Source of the DNA: an uncultured Fidelibacterota bacterium
Lineage (GTDB): Bacteria; Fidelibacterota; Fidelibacteria; Fidelibacterales; Fidelibacteraceae
Assembly: GCA_937862595.1 (NCBI GenBank)
Contig: CALMFL010000244.1
Location: 1-7,010 of the forward strand
Direction of reading: 5' to 3'
DNA: 7,010 bases
Under the pieces are notes generated by a model. That model ran no database searches. It had not been told where the DNA came from and saw nothing but the letters and a program-made list of their open reading frames with translations. Below, piece after piece: positions 1 through 6,399 of the stretch; within the stretch, counting starts at the first letter, position 1, and each line of letters starts with the position of its first letter. A program made the translations under genes and the position numbers.

Positions 1-51
1 CAACCAGGATCCAGGTTTCATACCCCCGTTCGCGAAGACCTCGCAAAGGAC

Positions 52-80
52 TTGGCGCACCTCGTTTATTTGGGTATATT
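52..80 (+). promoter_or_regulatory. Putative sigma70-type promoter for the secreted-protein operon
   Basis: TTGGCG at 52-57 (4 of 6 matches to TTGACA), a 17-base spacer, and TATATT at 75-80 (5 of 6 matches to TATAAT). Transcription would start near 87, about 27 bases before the ATG at 114, leaving room for the ribosome-binding site GAGGGA at 104-109. Housekeeping promoters in Bacteroidetes proper differ from this consensus, so the match carries weight only if the host uses a conventional sigma70. It is a pattern match only. Confidence 0.4.
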
Positions 81-113
81 ATTCAGTTAACGCTAATCAT
101 CACGAGGGATATC

Positions 114-1190
114 ATGAAACGCCTGCTTGCGATGTTTTTGCTCCCGCTTGTCCTCGGTCCGCTTTCCGGACAGACGCTGATCGTTGAAGGTTCGTCGACG
201 CGCATGGAATACGACCTGAACGCCCTGATGCAGATCCGGCCGGTTAGGCTGGACAGTCTCTCCCGCGTTTCTCTGAGTTTTCACACCGTCACGGGGATCC
301 GCCAGATCCGGCTGACCGAGATCGATTCGCTGGTGCCGGACGGTGCCGGCGACGTGGCCGTTTACCGGGCCGGGACGGAAAGCCGTTTCCGGATCGCGGA
401 TATCGACCGCATCACGATCAGTCCCGTCACGCTCCCCGACCGCGCAGAGGATGCGCGAACGGGTTCGGAATTCATGCAGGACGTTCTCGGAACCGCCTTC
501 GCGGAACGCGAGCCGCTGATCCTGCAGGAATTCCTGAACGGGAACATTCCGGATATCGCGCGGGAATTCGTGACCTGCGTTTCGGACTTCCAGGATGCGA
601 ACGGCGTGACGCGCCGCGTTGAATACGACGTGATGTCCGATTACCTTGCGATCGGGACCAATGAGGACTACTGCCGCATCCCGATGGGACCCAAAACCGC
701 GCAGGCGATCGCCGATACCTACGGATGCATTCTGACCACACGAAAACTCTGCGATGACATCTGGCGTCACGCCGTCGTGCACCTGTCGCCGATACCCTAC
801 GCTCCGGTGGGGGATAACAATTCGCAGGTATATAAATTCATCGAGCACAATACCGACATCAATGCCGCCCGGGACGCCGAGGGCGGGCAGATCCGCGATC
901 TGATCGCGGGAATAAAGAAAGATGTGGTCATCTGCAATGCGATCAGGACAAAACCCGGCTATGTGGCGATCTACGGATGGCACTATACGAGCGGTTCGCC
1001 CATTCAGCCGCTGTATACCGGGCATGTTGACTGGTATGTGGATTACAGCCACGGGATCCGGCTCGTCAATGCCGCGATCCGCGTCGACGGCGTTCCCCTG
1101 CAGGCGGCCGACATCCTGAAAGACCCCATTCTGTACAAACTGCTTTCCGACGAAGACGGCGCCATGAGCCAGCCGCGATACCTGTATTGA
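114..1190 (+). CDS. Secreted protein of unknown function with a conserved-looking C-terminal domain
   Basis: 358 residues. Residues 1-19/20 form a signal peptide (KR, then a Leu-rich core, ending PLSG before Q20); there is no lipobox Cys. Residues 20-105 are beta-rich and contain two short repeats of one motif, IRLTEIDSLV (65-74) and FRIADIDRITI (92-102). The protein at 1200-2897 has a similar motif near its N-terminus. Residues 115-349 look like one globular domain with distinctive blocks: DYLAIGTNEDYCRIPM (176-191), GIKKDVV (266-272), YGWH (287-290), a block with H304, D306, Y308, D310, H313 and R316, and DPILYKLLSDEDG (337-349). From memory, similar blocks occur in uncharacterised proteins of other bacteria, but I cannot name the family. 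The clustered His, Asp and Arg residues suggest an active or metal site (inference). There is no T9SS sorting domain at the C-terminus (ends QPRYLY). The ATG at 114 is chosen because it starts the signal peptide and follows GAGGGA; the frame is open upstream but has no ATG, GTG or TTG. The next gene starts 9 bases after the stop. Confidence 0.85.
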   Translation: MKRLLAMFLLPLVLGPLSGQTLIVEGSSTRMEYDLNALMQIRPVRLDSLSRVSLSFHTVTGIRQIRLTEIDSLVPDGAGDVAVYRAGTESRFRIADIDRITISPVTLPDRAEDARTGSEFMQDVLGTAFAEREPLILQEFLNGNIPDIAREFVTCVSDFQDANGVTRRVEYDVMSDYLAIGTNEDYCRIPMGPKTAQAIADTYGCILTTRKLCDDIWRHAVVHLSPIPYAPVGDNNSQVYKFIEHNTDINAARDAEGGQIRDLIAGIKKDVVICNAIRTKPGYVAIYGWHYTSGSPIQPLYTGHVDWYVDYSHGIRLVNAAIRVDGVPLQAADILKDPILYKLLSDEDGAMSQPRYLY

Positions 1191-1199
1191 GAGGCGACG

Positions 1200-2897
1200 A
1201 TGAAAGCTTACACGATCCGCTTGATCATATTTTCACTTCTTGCCGTTCCGGCCTTTTCTCAGGTCCTGACCTTTCACGGTGCGGACGGAAAGGTCGACAC
1301 CCTGGCGCTGGCGGATATCCGGCAGATGTACTTTACGGACAGCACCACGGCCGTCGTCCGGCTGGAAACGCCCGCCCATGCCGCGGCCAACGTCAGCCTG
1401 CGCCCCGTTTTTTCCTGGCGCCATGTTCCGGATAAACGCTATGAATTGCTCGTTTCAAACGATCCGGGATTTTCCGATTCCCTTCTGCATGTCGGCGATC
1501 TGGATACGAACGCCCATAGGCCCGCCCTCAGTCTGGAGATCAAAACGCGGTATTACTGGAAAGTCCGCATTCAGGGCGAAACGCTCTGGTCCGCGGTCTT
1601 CTATTTCACCACCTGGGCGCCGTCCCTGCCCCCGGCGCTCCGTTCCCTGGCGCTTGTGCCGGGCGAAGCGTCCGGCAGCGTTCAGCTCAGGACCGGGGAT
1701 GACGCCGCCGTGGATTCCTTCCGGGTGGTTTACGGCTTTGACGGGATACGCTTTGCCGACACCCTGCACTGCGACACGCTGGACCGGCTTCTGACCGGAC
1801 TGGATCCGGACAGCTGTTACTACATGAAGGTCGCCGGGGTGAACGCCGCGGGGACCGGTCCGTTTTCGGAGGTCCTTGCCGTTCAGCCGGTTTTTGATAC
1901 GGCTCCGGTGCTGATCGTCAACGGCTTTGACCGCGCCACCGCCGGGAATACCCGGAATTTTGTCGTTCAGCATGCTTCGGCGGTTCGGACGCACGCCTAT
2001 GTTCCGGCCTCGGCTTCCAATGAAGCCGTTACGGACGGATCCGTCTCCCTGCCTGACGCCGCCGCGGTGATCTGGATCCTCGGCGAGGAAAGCACGGCGG
2101 ACGAGACCTTCAGCACGGCGGAACAGGAGATCGTCAAGAACTGCCTGCGGCAGGGCGGCAAACTGTTCGTTTCCGGGGCGGAGATCGCCTGGGATTTGGA
2201 CTACAAAGGAAGCAGCGCCGATAAAGCTTTCTGCCGCGAGTTCCTTCATGTGTCCTACGTCCAGGACGCGCCCAACAACCAGAGCGGCGTCTACTACCGG
2301 GCGGAGACGGCGGGAGAGGGTATCTTTTCCGACCTGCCGCCCTTTTATTTCGATAACGGTACCCACGGGACCTATAATGTCAGATATCCGGACGTGCTGG
2401 GCGCCCCGAACGGCAGCCGCGGTTTTCTGACCTACACCGGATGTACCGCGGGATCTGCGGGCGTGGTCTATGAAGGCGTTTTTCCCGGAGGAAGCGCCGC
2501 GGGAAAGGTCATGGTCCTGGGTTTTCCCTTTGAAACGGTCTATCCGGAAACGGCACGGGACCTTCTGCTGGGTGAATTCTTTGAATTTGTTGAAAACGGA
2601 CTTGATATCGGCGAAGGGGCGGCCGTGCCCGGCACCCACCGGCTGGAACAGAATTTTCCCAATCCCTTCAACCCCGCGACCATTGTGCCCTACCGACTTG
2701 CCGAAACGGCATGGGCCCAACTGAGCATTGTTGACGTAACGGGCAGGACCCTTCAGATCCTGGCGGAGGGACAGCAGGCGCCGGGCAGCTACGCCGTCCG
2801 TTGGAACGCACAGGCTTATCCTTCGGGGATCTACTTTTCCGTCCTGAAGGCCGATCACCGCGTCGTGGCTACGCGCAAGATGGTATTGATCAAATAG
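1200..2897 (+). CDS. T9SS cargo protein: fibronectin-like domains, GATase-like domain, type A sorting domain
   Basis: 565 residues. Order of parts: signal peptide 1-20 (AFS before Q21); short N-terminal module VLTFHGADG...LALADIRQMYF (22-45); a fibronectin/Ig-like domain at about 56-138 (typical LETPAHAAANVSLRPVFSW opening, YYWKVR, closing FTT); a second fibronectin III domain at about 143-230 (LTGLDPDSCYYMKVAGVNAAG near its end); a domain at about 236-468; and a sorting domain at 480-565 (LEQNFPNPFNPAT, then SGIYF, ending KMVLIK). The 236-468 domain, with VIWILGEES (290-298), KLFVSGAEIAWDLD (321-334), FDNGTHGTYNV (384-394) and VLGFPFETVYP (439-449), resembles the class I glutamine amidotransferase/ThuA-like fold. 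The nucleophile Cys is not at the expected elbow, so I do not predict amidotransferase activity. Similar domains occur, from memory, in proteins labelled xanthan lyase. The protein should cross the inner membrane by Sec and the outer membrane by T9SS, ending at the cell surface or outside. GAGAGG at 1189-1194 overlaps the previous stop codon, so translational coupling with the upstream gene is likely. Confidence 0.9.
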   Translation: MKAYTIRLIIFSLLAVPAFSQVLTFHGADGKVDTLALADIRQMYFTDSTTAVVRLETPAHAAANVSLRPVFSWRHVPDKRYELLVSNDPGFSDSLLHVGDLDTNAHRPALSLEIKTRYYWKVRIQGETLWSAVFYFTTWAPSLPPALRSLALVPGEASGSVQLRTGDDAAVDSFRVVYGFDGIRFADTLHCDTLDRLLTGLDPDSCYYMKVAGVNAAGTGPFSEVLAVQPVFDTAPVLIVNGFDRATAGNTRNFVVQHASAVRTHAYVPASASNEAVTDGSVSLPDAAAVIWILGEESTADETFSTAEQEIVKNCLRQGGKLFVSGAEIAWDLDYKGSSADKAFCREFLHVSYVQDAPNNQSGVYYRAETAGEGIFSDLPPFYFDNGTHGTYNVRYPDVLGAPNGSRGFLTYTGCTAGSAGVVYEGVFPGGSAAGKVMVLGFPFETVYPETARDLLLGEFFEFVENGLDIGEGAAVPGTHRLEQNFPNPFNPATIVPYRLAETAWAQLSIVDVTGRTLQILAEGQQAPGSYAVRWNAQAYPSGIYFSVLKADHRVVATRKMVLIK

Positions 2898-2947
2898 ACA
2901 AGCTTAAGCATTCAGAATAAATGTCGAAAAACGGCCCAATGCGGGAA

Positions 2948-2972
2948 GCGGACGCCGCTTGTCCGCGGTTTT
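2948..2972 (+). terminator. Possible hairpin terminator between convergent genes
   Basis: GCGGAC (2948-2953) pairs with GTCCGC (2961-2966) across a 7-base loop, followed by GG and TTTT (2969-2972). It sits 50 bases after the T9SS cargo gene and 26 bases beyond the PEP carboxykinase stop on the other strand. The T tract is short, so termination on the + strand may be weak. Read from the - strand, the same hairpin is not followed directly by a T run. An alternative shorter hairpin, AAGCGG/CCGCTT (2946-2960), uses overlapping bases. The rest of the 101-base gap shows nothing else. Confidence 0.35.
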
Positions 2973-2998
2973 CAGGACAATACCGGAGATTTTTCAGT

Positions 2999-4648
2999 TT
3001 ATTTTTTCAGTTTGGACAGGACGGCTTCCAGCGAAGCCAGGGCATCGTCGGGAAGTTTGTCGATCCCGCCCTTTTCGCTGTCGCGGGAGGCGATGAACGC
3101 AAGGCGGTCGCGGAAACGCGCGATGAATTCACGGCGGTATTCCGGCTTGTCGAGCGAGGTGTCGAAGCCCTCGATATCCATGATCCCGATATCGCTGAAG
3201 GGGTGCCAGGGATGAAAGCGGGCGGTTTTGCCGATTATGGCTTCGATGATCCCCAGGGTGTGCCGGGGTTCGACCTTTTTATCCATGAAGGTGCCTGTGT
3301 TCAGGACGTAGCAGTCCACGCCGTCTTCGATCAGTTTTTTAAAGCGCGAATAATCGAGATGCAGGGGATAGGTGCGGAAGGGGTTTGCGTAGGGCTCCAC
3401 GACCAGGGCATTCGGGTCCACGCCCGGGGCGAGGCGTTCGGCGCTCGTCCGTTTCGTGGCAAGCGTCGCGCCCATGGCCGAACCCAGCGCAGCGCCGTCA
3501 AGCTTGACGACCGGCGGGATCGTGGGGTCTTTCATCAGCCAGAAAATGGCGTTGATGGGCTCGTCGATGCGGTCGACGCGGTTGGGCGACCAGAAGCGCG
3601 ATTTGATGGCGCGCCCGTTGCCGTTCCGCAGGTCCCCGGTGACGGGGTAGAGTTTTCCGTCCTCATAGTAAACGGCGCCGTTATTCTGCAGGGTCAGGAT
3701 ATAGCGGTTGTCCGGGCAGTTCATCGGGTAGTCCTGCGTTTTGTCGAAATAGGTCGGTTCCAGCGCGATGGAATATTTTTTATCCGTATCGATGATAAAG
3801 GCGTCGTCGTGCAGAATGGTGACGTCGAACTTGTCGCCGTGCCGGGCATGGGTGATCGTGGATTTTCCCGAACCCGACAGGCCGAAGACCGCGACGGTGA
3901 ATTTTTTATTGTCCTGAAGGTTGTAGCGTTTCAGGCCCCCGTGGCAGGAGGCGTAGCCGTTCCGGGTGGCCGCGCCCCAGGCAAGGGTCAGGGTCCCTTT
4001 CTTATGCTCGCCGAAATAGCGCATCCCCAGAAGGGCGGCGCAGTTGTATTCCGGGTCGAAAAAGGTCAGGCCGAGGGGATGGTCCTTGTGCTGCCAGTCC
4101 GGATCGGAAAAGATATAGAGATCGCCTTCGGGCAGTTCGCGCGAATTCCGGTAGCGCGCCTGGTATTCATCGTTGAAATACTGAAAATTCAGCATCCAGG
4201 AAAGCAGGATATTCTCCTGGCCTTCGGGAATGAGCAGATGGGCTTTGACCATGAAATCCTCATCCAGTCCGATGACCGTTTCCGCGTGGTAGAGGGTGGC
4301 GAAGCGGGTGCCGTAGACCGCCTCGCGCATTTTGGCGGCGTATTCTTTCAGGTCGACGCCGGGTTCGCCGATAATGCGCCGGGCGGCGGCGCAGCGGCCG
4401 AAGACGGCGCCGTCGTTGAAAAGCAGAATATTCGCATCCTCGGGGAGGCCCTGCTCCTCGGGGCAATGGATGGGCATGCCGGTCAGTTCGAGGGTGCCGG
4501 GAGATACCCGCGCCAGGGAATAGGCTTCGGATACGGTCTTGACCGGAATGACGTTGTTGCCGTAAAAAGCCGTCTGCAGGGTCGTGCGTATCATGGAGGT
4601 GATGCGCCGGAATTCTTCAGGGTTCCGGAAATGTTCGATCGTTGCCAT
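2999..4648 (-). CDS. pckA: Divergent ATP-type phosphoenolpyruvate carboxykinase
   Basis: 549 residues, close to the usual 520-550 of ATP-dependent PEPCK. It is cytosolic and converts oxaloacetate plus ATP to PEP, CO2 and ADP. Every catalytic position I could line up with E. coli PckA is present: R85 in FGR (E. coli R65), YFGEHKKG 211-218 (Y207 and K213), H236 in SCHGG (H232), P-loop GLSGSGKST 256-264 (S250, K254, T255), the acidic pair D281-D282 (D268-D269) and R346 (R333). The spacings K217-H236 (19) and D282-R346 (64) are the same as in E. coli. It departs from the family in three places: SGSGKST instead of SGTGKTT, HDDAF instead of GDDEHGW, and Gly after the metal-binding His where E. coli has Cys. 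The N-terminal 80 residues are poorly recognisable. The start has AAGGA 8-9 bases upstream, next to the stop codon of the aminotransferase, so the two genes are almost certainly co-transcribed. It could be a PEPCK-related kinase with another substrate, but the intact active site argues against this. Confidence 0.85.
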   Translation of the reverse strand: MATIEHFRNPEEFRRITSMIRTTLQTAFYGNNVIPVKTVSEAYSLARVSPGTLELTGMPIHCPEEQGLPEDANILLFNDGAVFGRCAAARRIIGEPGVDLKEYAAKMREAVYGTRFATLYHAETVIGLDEDFMVKAHLLIPEGQENILLSWMLNFQYFNDEYQARYRNSRELPEGDLYIFSDPDWQHKDHPLGLTFFDPEYNCAALLGMRYFGEHKKGTLTLAWGAATRNGYASCHGGLKRYNLQDNKKFTVAVFGLSGSGKSTITHARHGDKFDVTILHDDAFIIDTDKKYSIALEPTYFDKTQDYPMNCPDNRYILTLQNNGAVYYEDGKLYPVTGDLRNGNGRAIKSRFWSPNRVDRIDEPINAIFWLMKDPTIPPVVKLDGAALGSAMGATLATKRTSAERLAPGVDPNALVVEPYANPFRTYPLHLDYSRFKKLIEDGVDCYVLNTGTFMDKKVEPRHTLGIIEAIIGKTARFHPWHPFSDIGIMDIEGFDTSLDKPEYRREFIARFRDRLAFIASRDSEKGGIDKLPDDALASLEAVLSKLKK

Positions 4649-4662
4649 GATGCTGTTCCTTT

Positions 4663-5964
4663 TTATGAGGTGAAATTGCGCTCGCAGGCACGGAAAAGAT
4701 TTTCGAACATCGTTTCGATCTTATCGGCCGCGACCGCGGAATAGGCCAGACGGATGACGCCGCGGATAAAGATCACGCCGGTGCTGAACTCTTCGATCAG
4801 GGTTTTGCGCACCGCTTCGCCGTCGAGGCCGTCCGCCAGGGAAACGCACATGAAATACCCGGAATTGAAGGGAAGCGCCTTGAAATACAGGGCATAGCGG
4901 TCCGCGTGTTTTTTCAGGACGCTTTTTACCGTTTCATAACGGGAGCGCAGCAACTCGTATTTTGCGGCCTTCTCGGCGGCATAGCCGGGGTTGCGGTAGG
5001 CTTCCAGCAGCAGGGACTGGGAAATATGGGGGGAGGAGGAGACGCTGCTCCGGATCCCGCCCGCGGTCTTGTCCTCGAGGATCCTGTAGACCTCCCCGTC
5101 GAGCCCTTTTCCCGCATAGGTCAGGAATCCGACACGGAATCCCCAGACGTAATCTTCCTTGGTCGGACCGTCGATCTTGACGGCCAGGACATTTTCATGA
5201 ATGTCCGCGATATGGGCGAATACGGACTGGGTATCCACCTCGTCTTCATAGACCAGCCCGAAATACGCATCGTCGCAAAGCACGACAAGATGGTTTCCCC
5301 GCTCGGCTCCCGCGCGGAGGATCCTTGCGATCTCCTTCATCTCTTTTTTTGTGGGGGTGTAGCCGGTGGGGTTGTTCGGGAAGTTCATGATCAGGACCTT
5401 TTTCCCCACGGGTCCGTTCAGCAGGCGGTCTTCCAGAGCGGAAAGGTTTATGCCGTCCCCGTCATAAAAGGGGTACATATCAAAATTCACGTCAAGGCGT
5501 TCCTTGACGAGCATGGTGTAGTTGCCCCAAAATTTGTCCGCAATGATAACCGTATCACCCGGATCGAGGAAAAGGAGGGACGCGATGCTCAGTCCGTGGC
5601 TGAGCGCGCAGGTGACGACCGGCAGGCTGGTGCTTTTCCCCTCCAGGGCGGGATTCTTTTGGACTTGCATGCGTTTCCACGCTTCGCGGAGTTCAGGCAG
5701 ACCCGAACATCCGGCATAGGGAAAGACCTTTTTGGGATCCAGGTTGATCAGGGCCTCCAGCGAAGAAAATCGCACCGGACTGAGATCGTCCTCGACGGCG
5801 ATCCCGATCGTGGCGTTGATCGCGGTGCCTTTGGCCTGCATGCTCTGCGACAGGATCCCGGTCTTGGGAAAATAGGATTCTTTTCCTTTTTGCGACAATA
5901 AACCGTAGAGCACGGGCGCTTTCACCTTGAGACGGTCATTCAATTCGGCAGCGAGTGGATTCAT
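4663..5964 (-). CDS. Aspartate-type PLP-dependent aminotransferase (fold type I)
   Basis: 433 residues from the ATG at 5964. This start is preferred over an in-frame ATG at 6078 because AAGGAG lies 5 bases before it, because the 38 extra residues look unlike the family, and because the likely promoter would start transcription at about 6077. Signatures (433-residue numbering, pig AspAT equivalents in brackets): YAGCSGLPELREA from 83 (Y70 region), W146 in WGNY (W140), N198 in NNPTG (N194), D231 and Y234 in DDAY (D222, Y225), PLP lysine K269 and R277 in KEDYVWGFRVG (K258, R266), R305 in IRSSVSSSP (R292) and R405 in IRLAYS (R386). The intervals between these residues track AspAT closely. R292 recognises the side-chain carboxylate in AspAT, so aspartate or glutamate is the likely amino donor, giving oxaloacetate or 2-oxoglutarate. 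That fits the next gene in the operon, PEP carboxykinase, which uses oxaloacetate. Aromatic substrates remain possible, as in TyrB. It is somewhat longer than classical AspAT (about 400). Confidence 0.85.
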   Translation of the reverse strand: MNPLAAELNDRLKVKAPVLYGLLSQKGKESYFPKTGILSQSMQAKGTAINATIGIAVEDDLSPVRFSSLEALINLDPKKVFPYAGCSGLPELREAWKRMQVQKNPALEGKSTSLPVVTCALSHGLSIASLLFLDPGDTVIIADKFWGNYTMLVKERLDVNFDMYPFYDGDGINLSALEDRLLNGPVGKKVLIMNFPNNPTGYTPTKKEMKEIARILRAGAERGNHLVVLCDDAYFGLVYEDEVDTQSVFAHIADIHENVLAVKIDGPTKEDYVWGFRVGFLTYAGKGLDGEVYRILEDKTAGGIRSSVSSSPHISQSLLLEAYRNPGYAAEKAAKYELLRSRYETVKSVLKKHADRYALYFKALPFNSGYFMCVSLADGLDGEAVRKTLIEEFSTGVIFIRGVIRLAYSAVAADKIETMFENLFRACERNFTS

Positions 5965-5969
5965 GTTTT

Positions 5970-5975
5970 CTCCTT
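5970..5975 (-). promoter_or_regulatory. Ribosome-binding site that fixes the aminotransferase start
   Basis: AAGGAG on the - strand, 5 bases before the ATG at 5964-5962. The alternative upstream ATG at 6078 lies immediately below the predicted -10 box (6089-6084) and cannot be preceded by a transcribed ribosome-binding site from that promoter. Confidence 0.7.
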
Positions 5976-6016
5976 GAAGCATATGCACGATCCCGGTCCT
6001 GAACTTTAGAACAAGG

Positions 6017-6046
6017 TCAGGCTCCCGGCCGGGAGGGTATTCCTGA
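6017..6046 (-). promoter_or_regulatory. Strong hairpin in the aminotransferase-pckA leader
   Basis: CTCCCGGCCGGGAG (6022-6035) is a perfect 14-base palindrome. TCAGG (6017-6021) and CCTGA (6042-6046) on either side add five outer pairs, with six unpaired bases (6036-6041) on one side. In the - strand transcript this makes a GC-rich stem 50-80 bases before the start codon. It is not followed by a T run, so it is not a simple terminator. It could stabilise the mRNA, act as a protein-binding operator, or be part of a structured leader. I do not recognise any known riboswitch. Confidence 0.4.
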
Positions 6047-6083
6047 TCGATGATAAACGCGGGATCCGTGTTCAGCAACCCGT

Positions 6084-6112
6084 AATATAAAAATATTATG
6101 CTTTAAAGTAAA
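6084..6112 (-). promoter_or_regulatory. Putative sigma70-type promoter of the aminotransferase-pckA operon
   Basis: On the - strand: TTTACT (6112-6107, 4 of 6 to consensus), a 17-base spacer, and TATATT (6089-6084, 5 of 6). The surrounding bases are AT-rich, in contrast to the GC-rich coding sequence. The predicted start near 6077 gives a leader of about 112 bases before the ATG at 5964. Confidence 0.45.
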
Positions 6113-6339
6113 TTGATTTAGTCCTGCGGAGCGCTTTTTAAAATGGAAAAACATCGGGAAAATACGGGAAAGACAGAAAAAGGACGGTTTTTGAACGCGC
6201 CGGCGTTTTGCGACTTGTTTTTATTTTGGCGTTTATCCTGATGATATGATGAGAAGAAAAGCCTTTTTCACAATGAAGCATTTGAGGAAAAGACGACTTG
6301 CCGCAGAATGTCAAAAATGCAGTAAAGCCCTGATAATAC
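6113..6339. other. AT-rich divergent intergenic stretch, no gene seen
   Basis: The full gap between the divergent starts is 435 bases (5965-6399). This middle part is clearly richer in A and T than the genes around it. It has open frames on both strands, but none has a convincing ribosome-binding site or recognisable protein. It may hold regulator-binding sites for both flanking transcription units; I found no clear palindromic operator in it. Confidence 0.5.
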
Positions 6340-6369
6340 TTGATTAAGACAGGGAATATTGCGTAAAAT
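6340..6369 (+). promoter_or_regulatory. Putative promoter of the asparaginase gene
   Basis: TTGATT (6340-6345, 4 of 6), an 18-base spacer, and TAAAAT (6364-6369, 5 of 6). Transcription would begin near 6376, about 24 bases before the ATG, with the ribosome-binding site AGGGGA at 6389-6394. CCCTG (6328-6332) and CAGGG (6350-6354) form a small inverted repeat flanking the -35 box, which could be a regulator site but is short. Confidence 0.35.
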
Positions 6370-6399
6370 CGGGGAGTTAAAAACGGACAGGGGAAACGG

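Noticed and set aside
1..90. Open frame 1 running in from the window edge to TAA at 88-90, possibly the tail of an upstream gene
   Set aside because: About 29 codons with no recognisable sequence, and it runs through the likely promoter at 52-80. It cannot be told from chance.
2921..4744. 607-codon open frame on the + strand over the PEP carboxykinase gene
   Set aside because: It is antisense to a gene with a complete set of PEPCK catalytic residues. Long antisense frames also lie opposite the other real genes (93-1052, 1455-2858, 4906-5901), which points to GC-rich codon bias rather than overlapping genes. The translation shows no recognisable domain.
5965..6078. 38-residue N-terminal extension of the aminotransferase from the ATG at 6078
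   Set aside because: The ATG sits at the predicted transcription start, has no ribosome-binding site, and the extension is read through the leader hairpin. The ATG at 5964 has a strong AAGGAG.
6246..6347. 33-codon frame starting MMRRKAFF with a C-x-x-C and many basic residues
   Set aside because: No Shine-Dalgarno sequence before it, and its end overlaps the likely asparaginase -35 box. Too short to support without conservation data.
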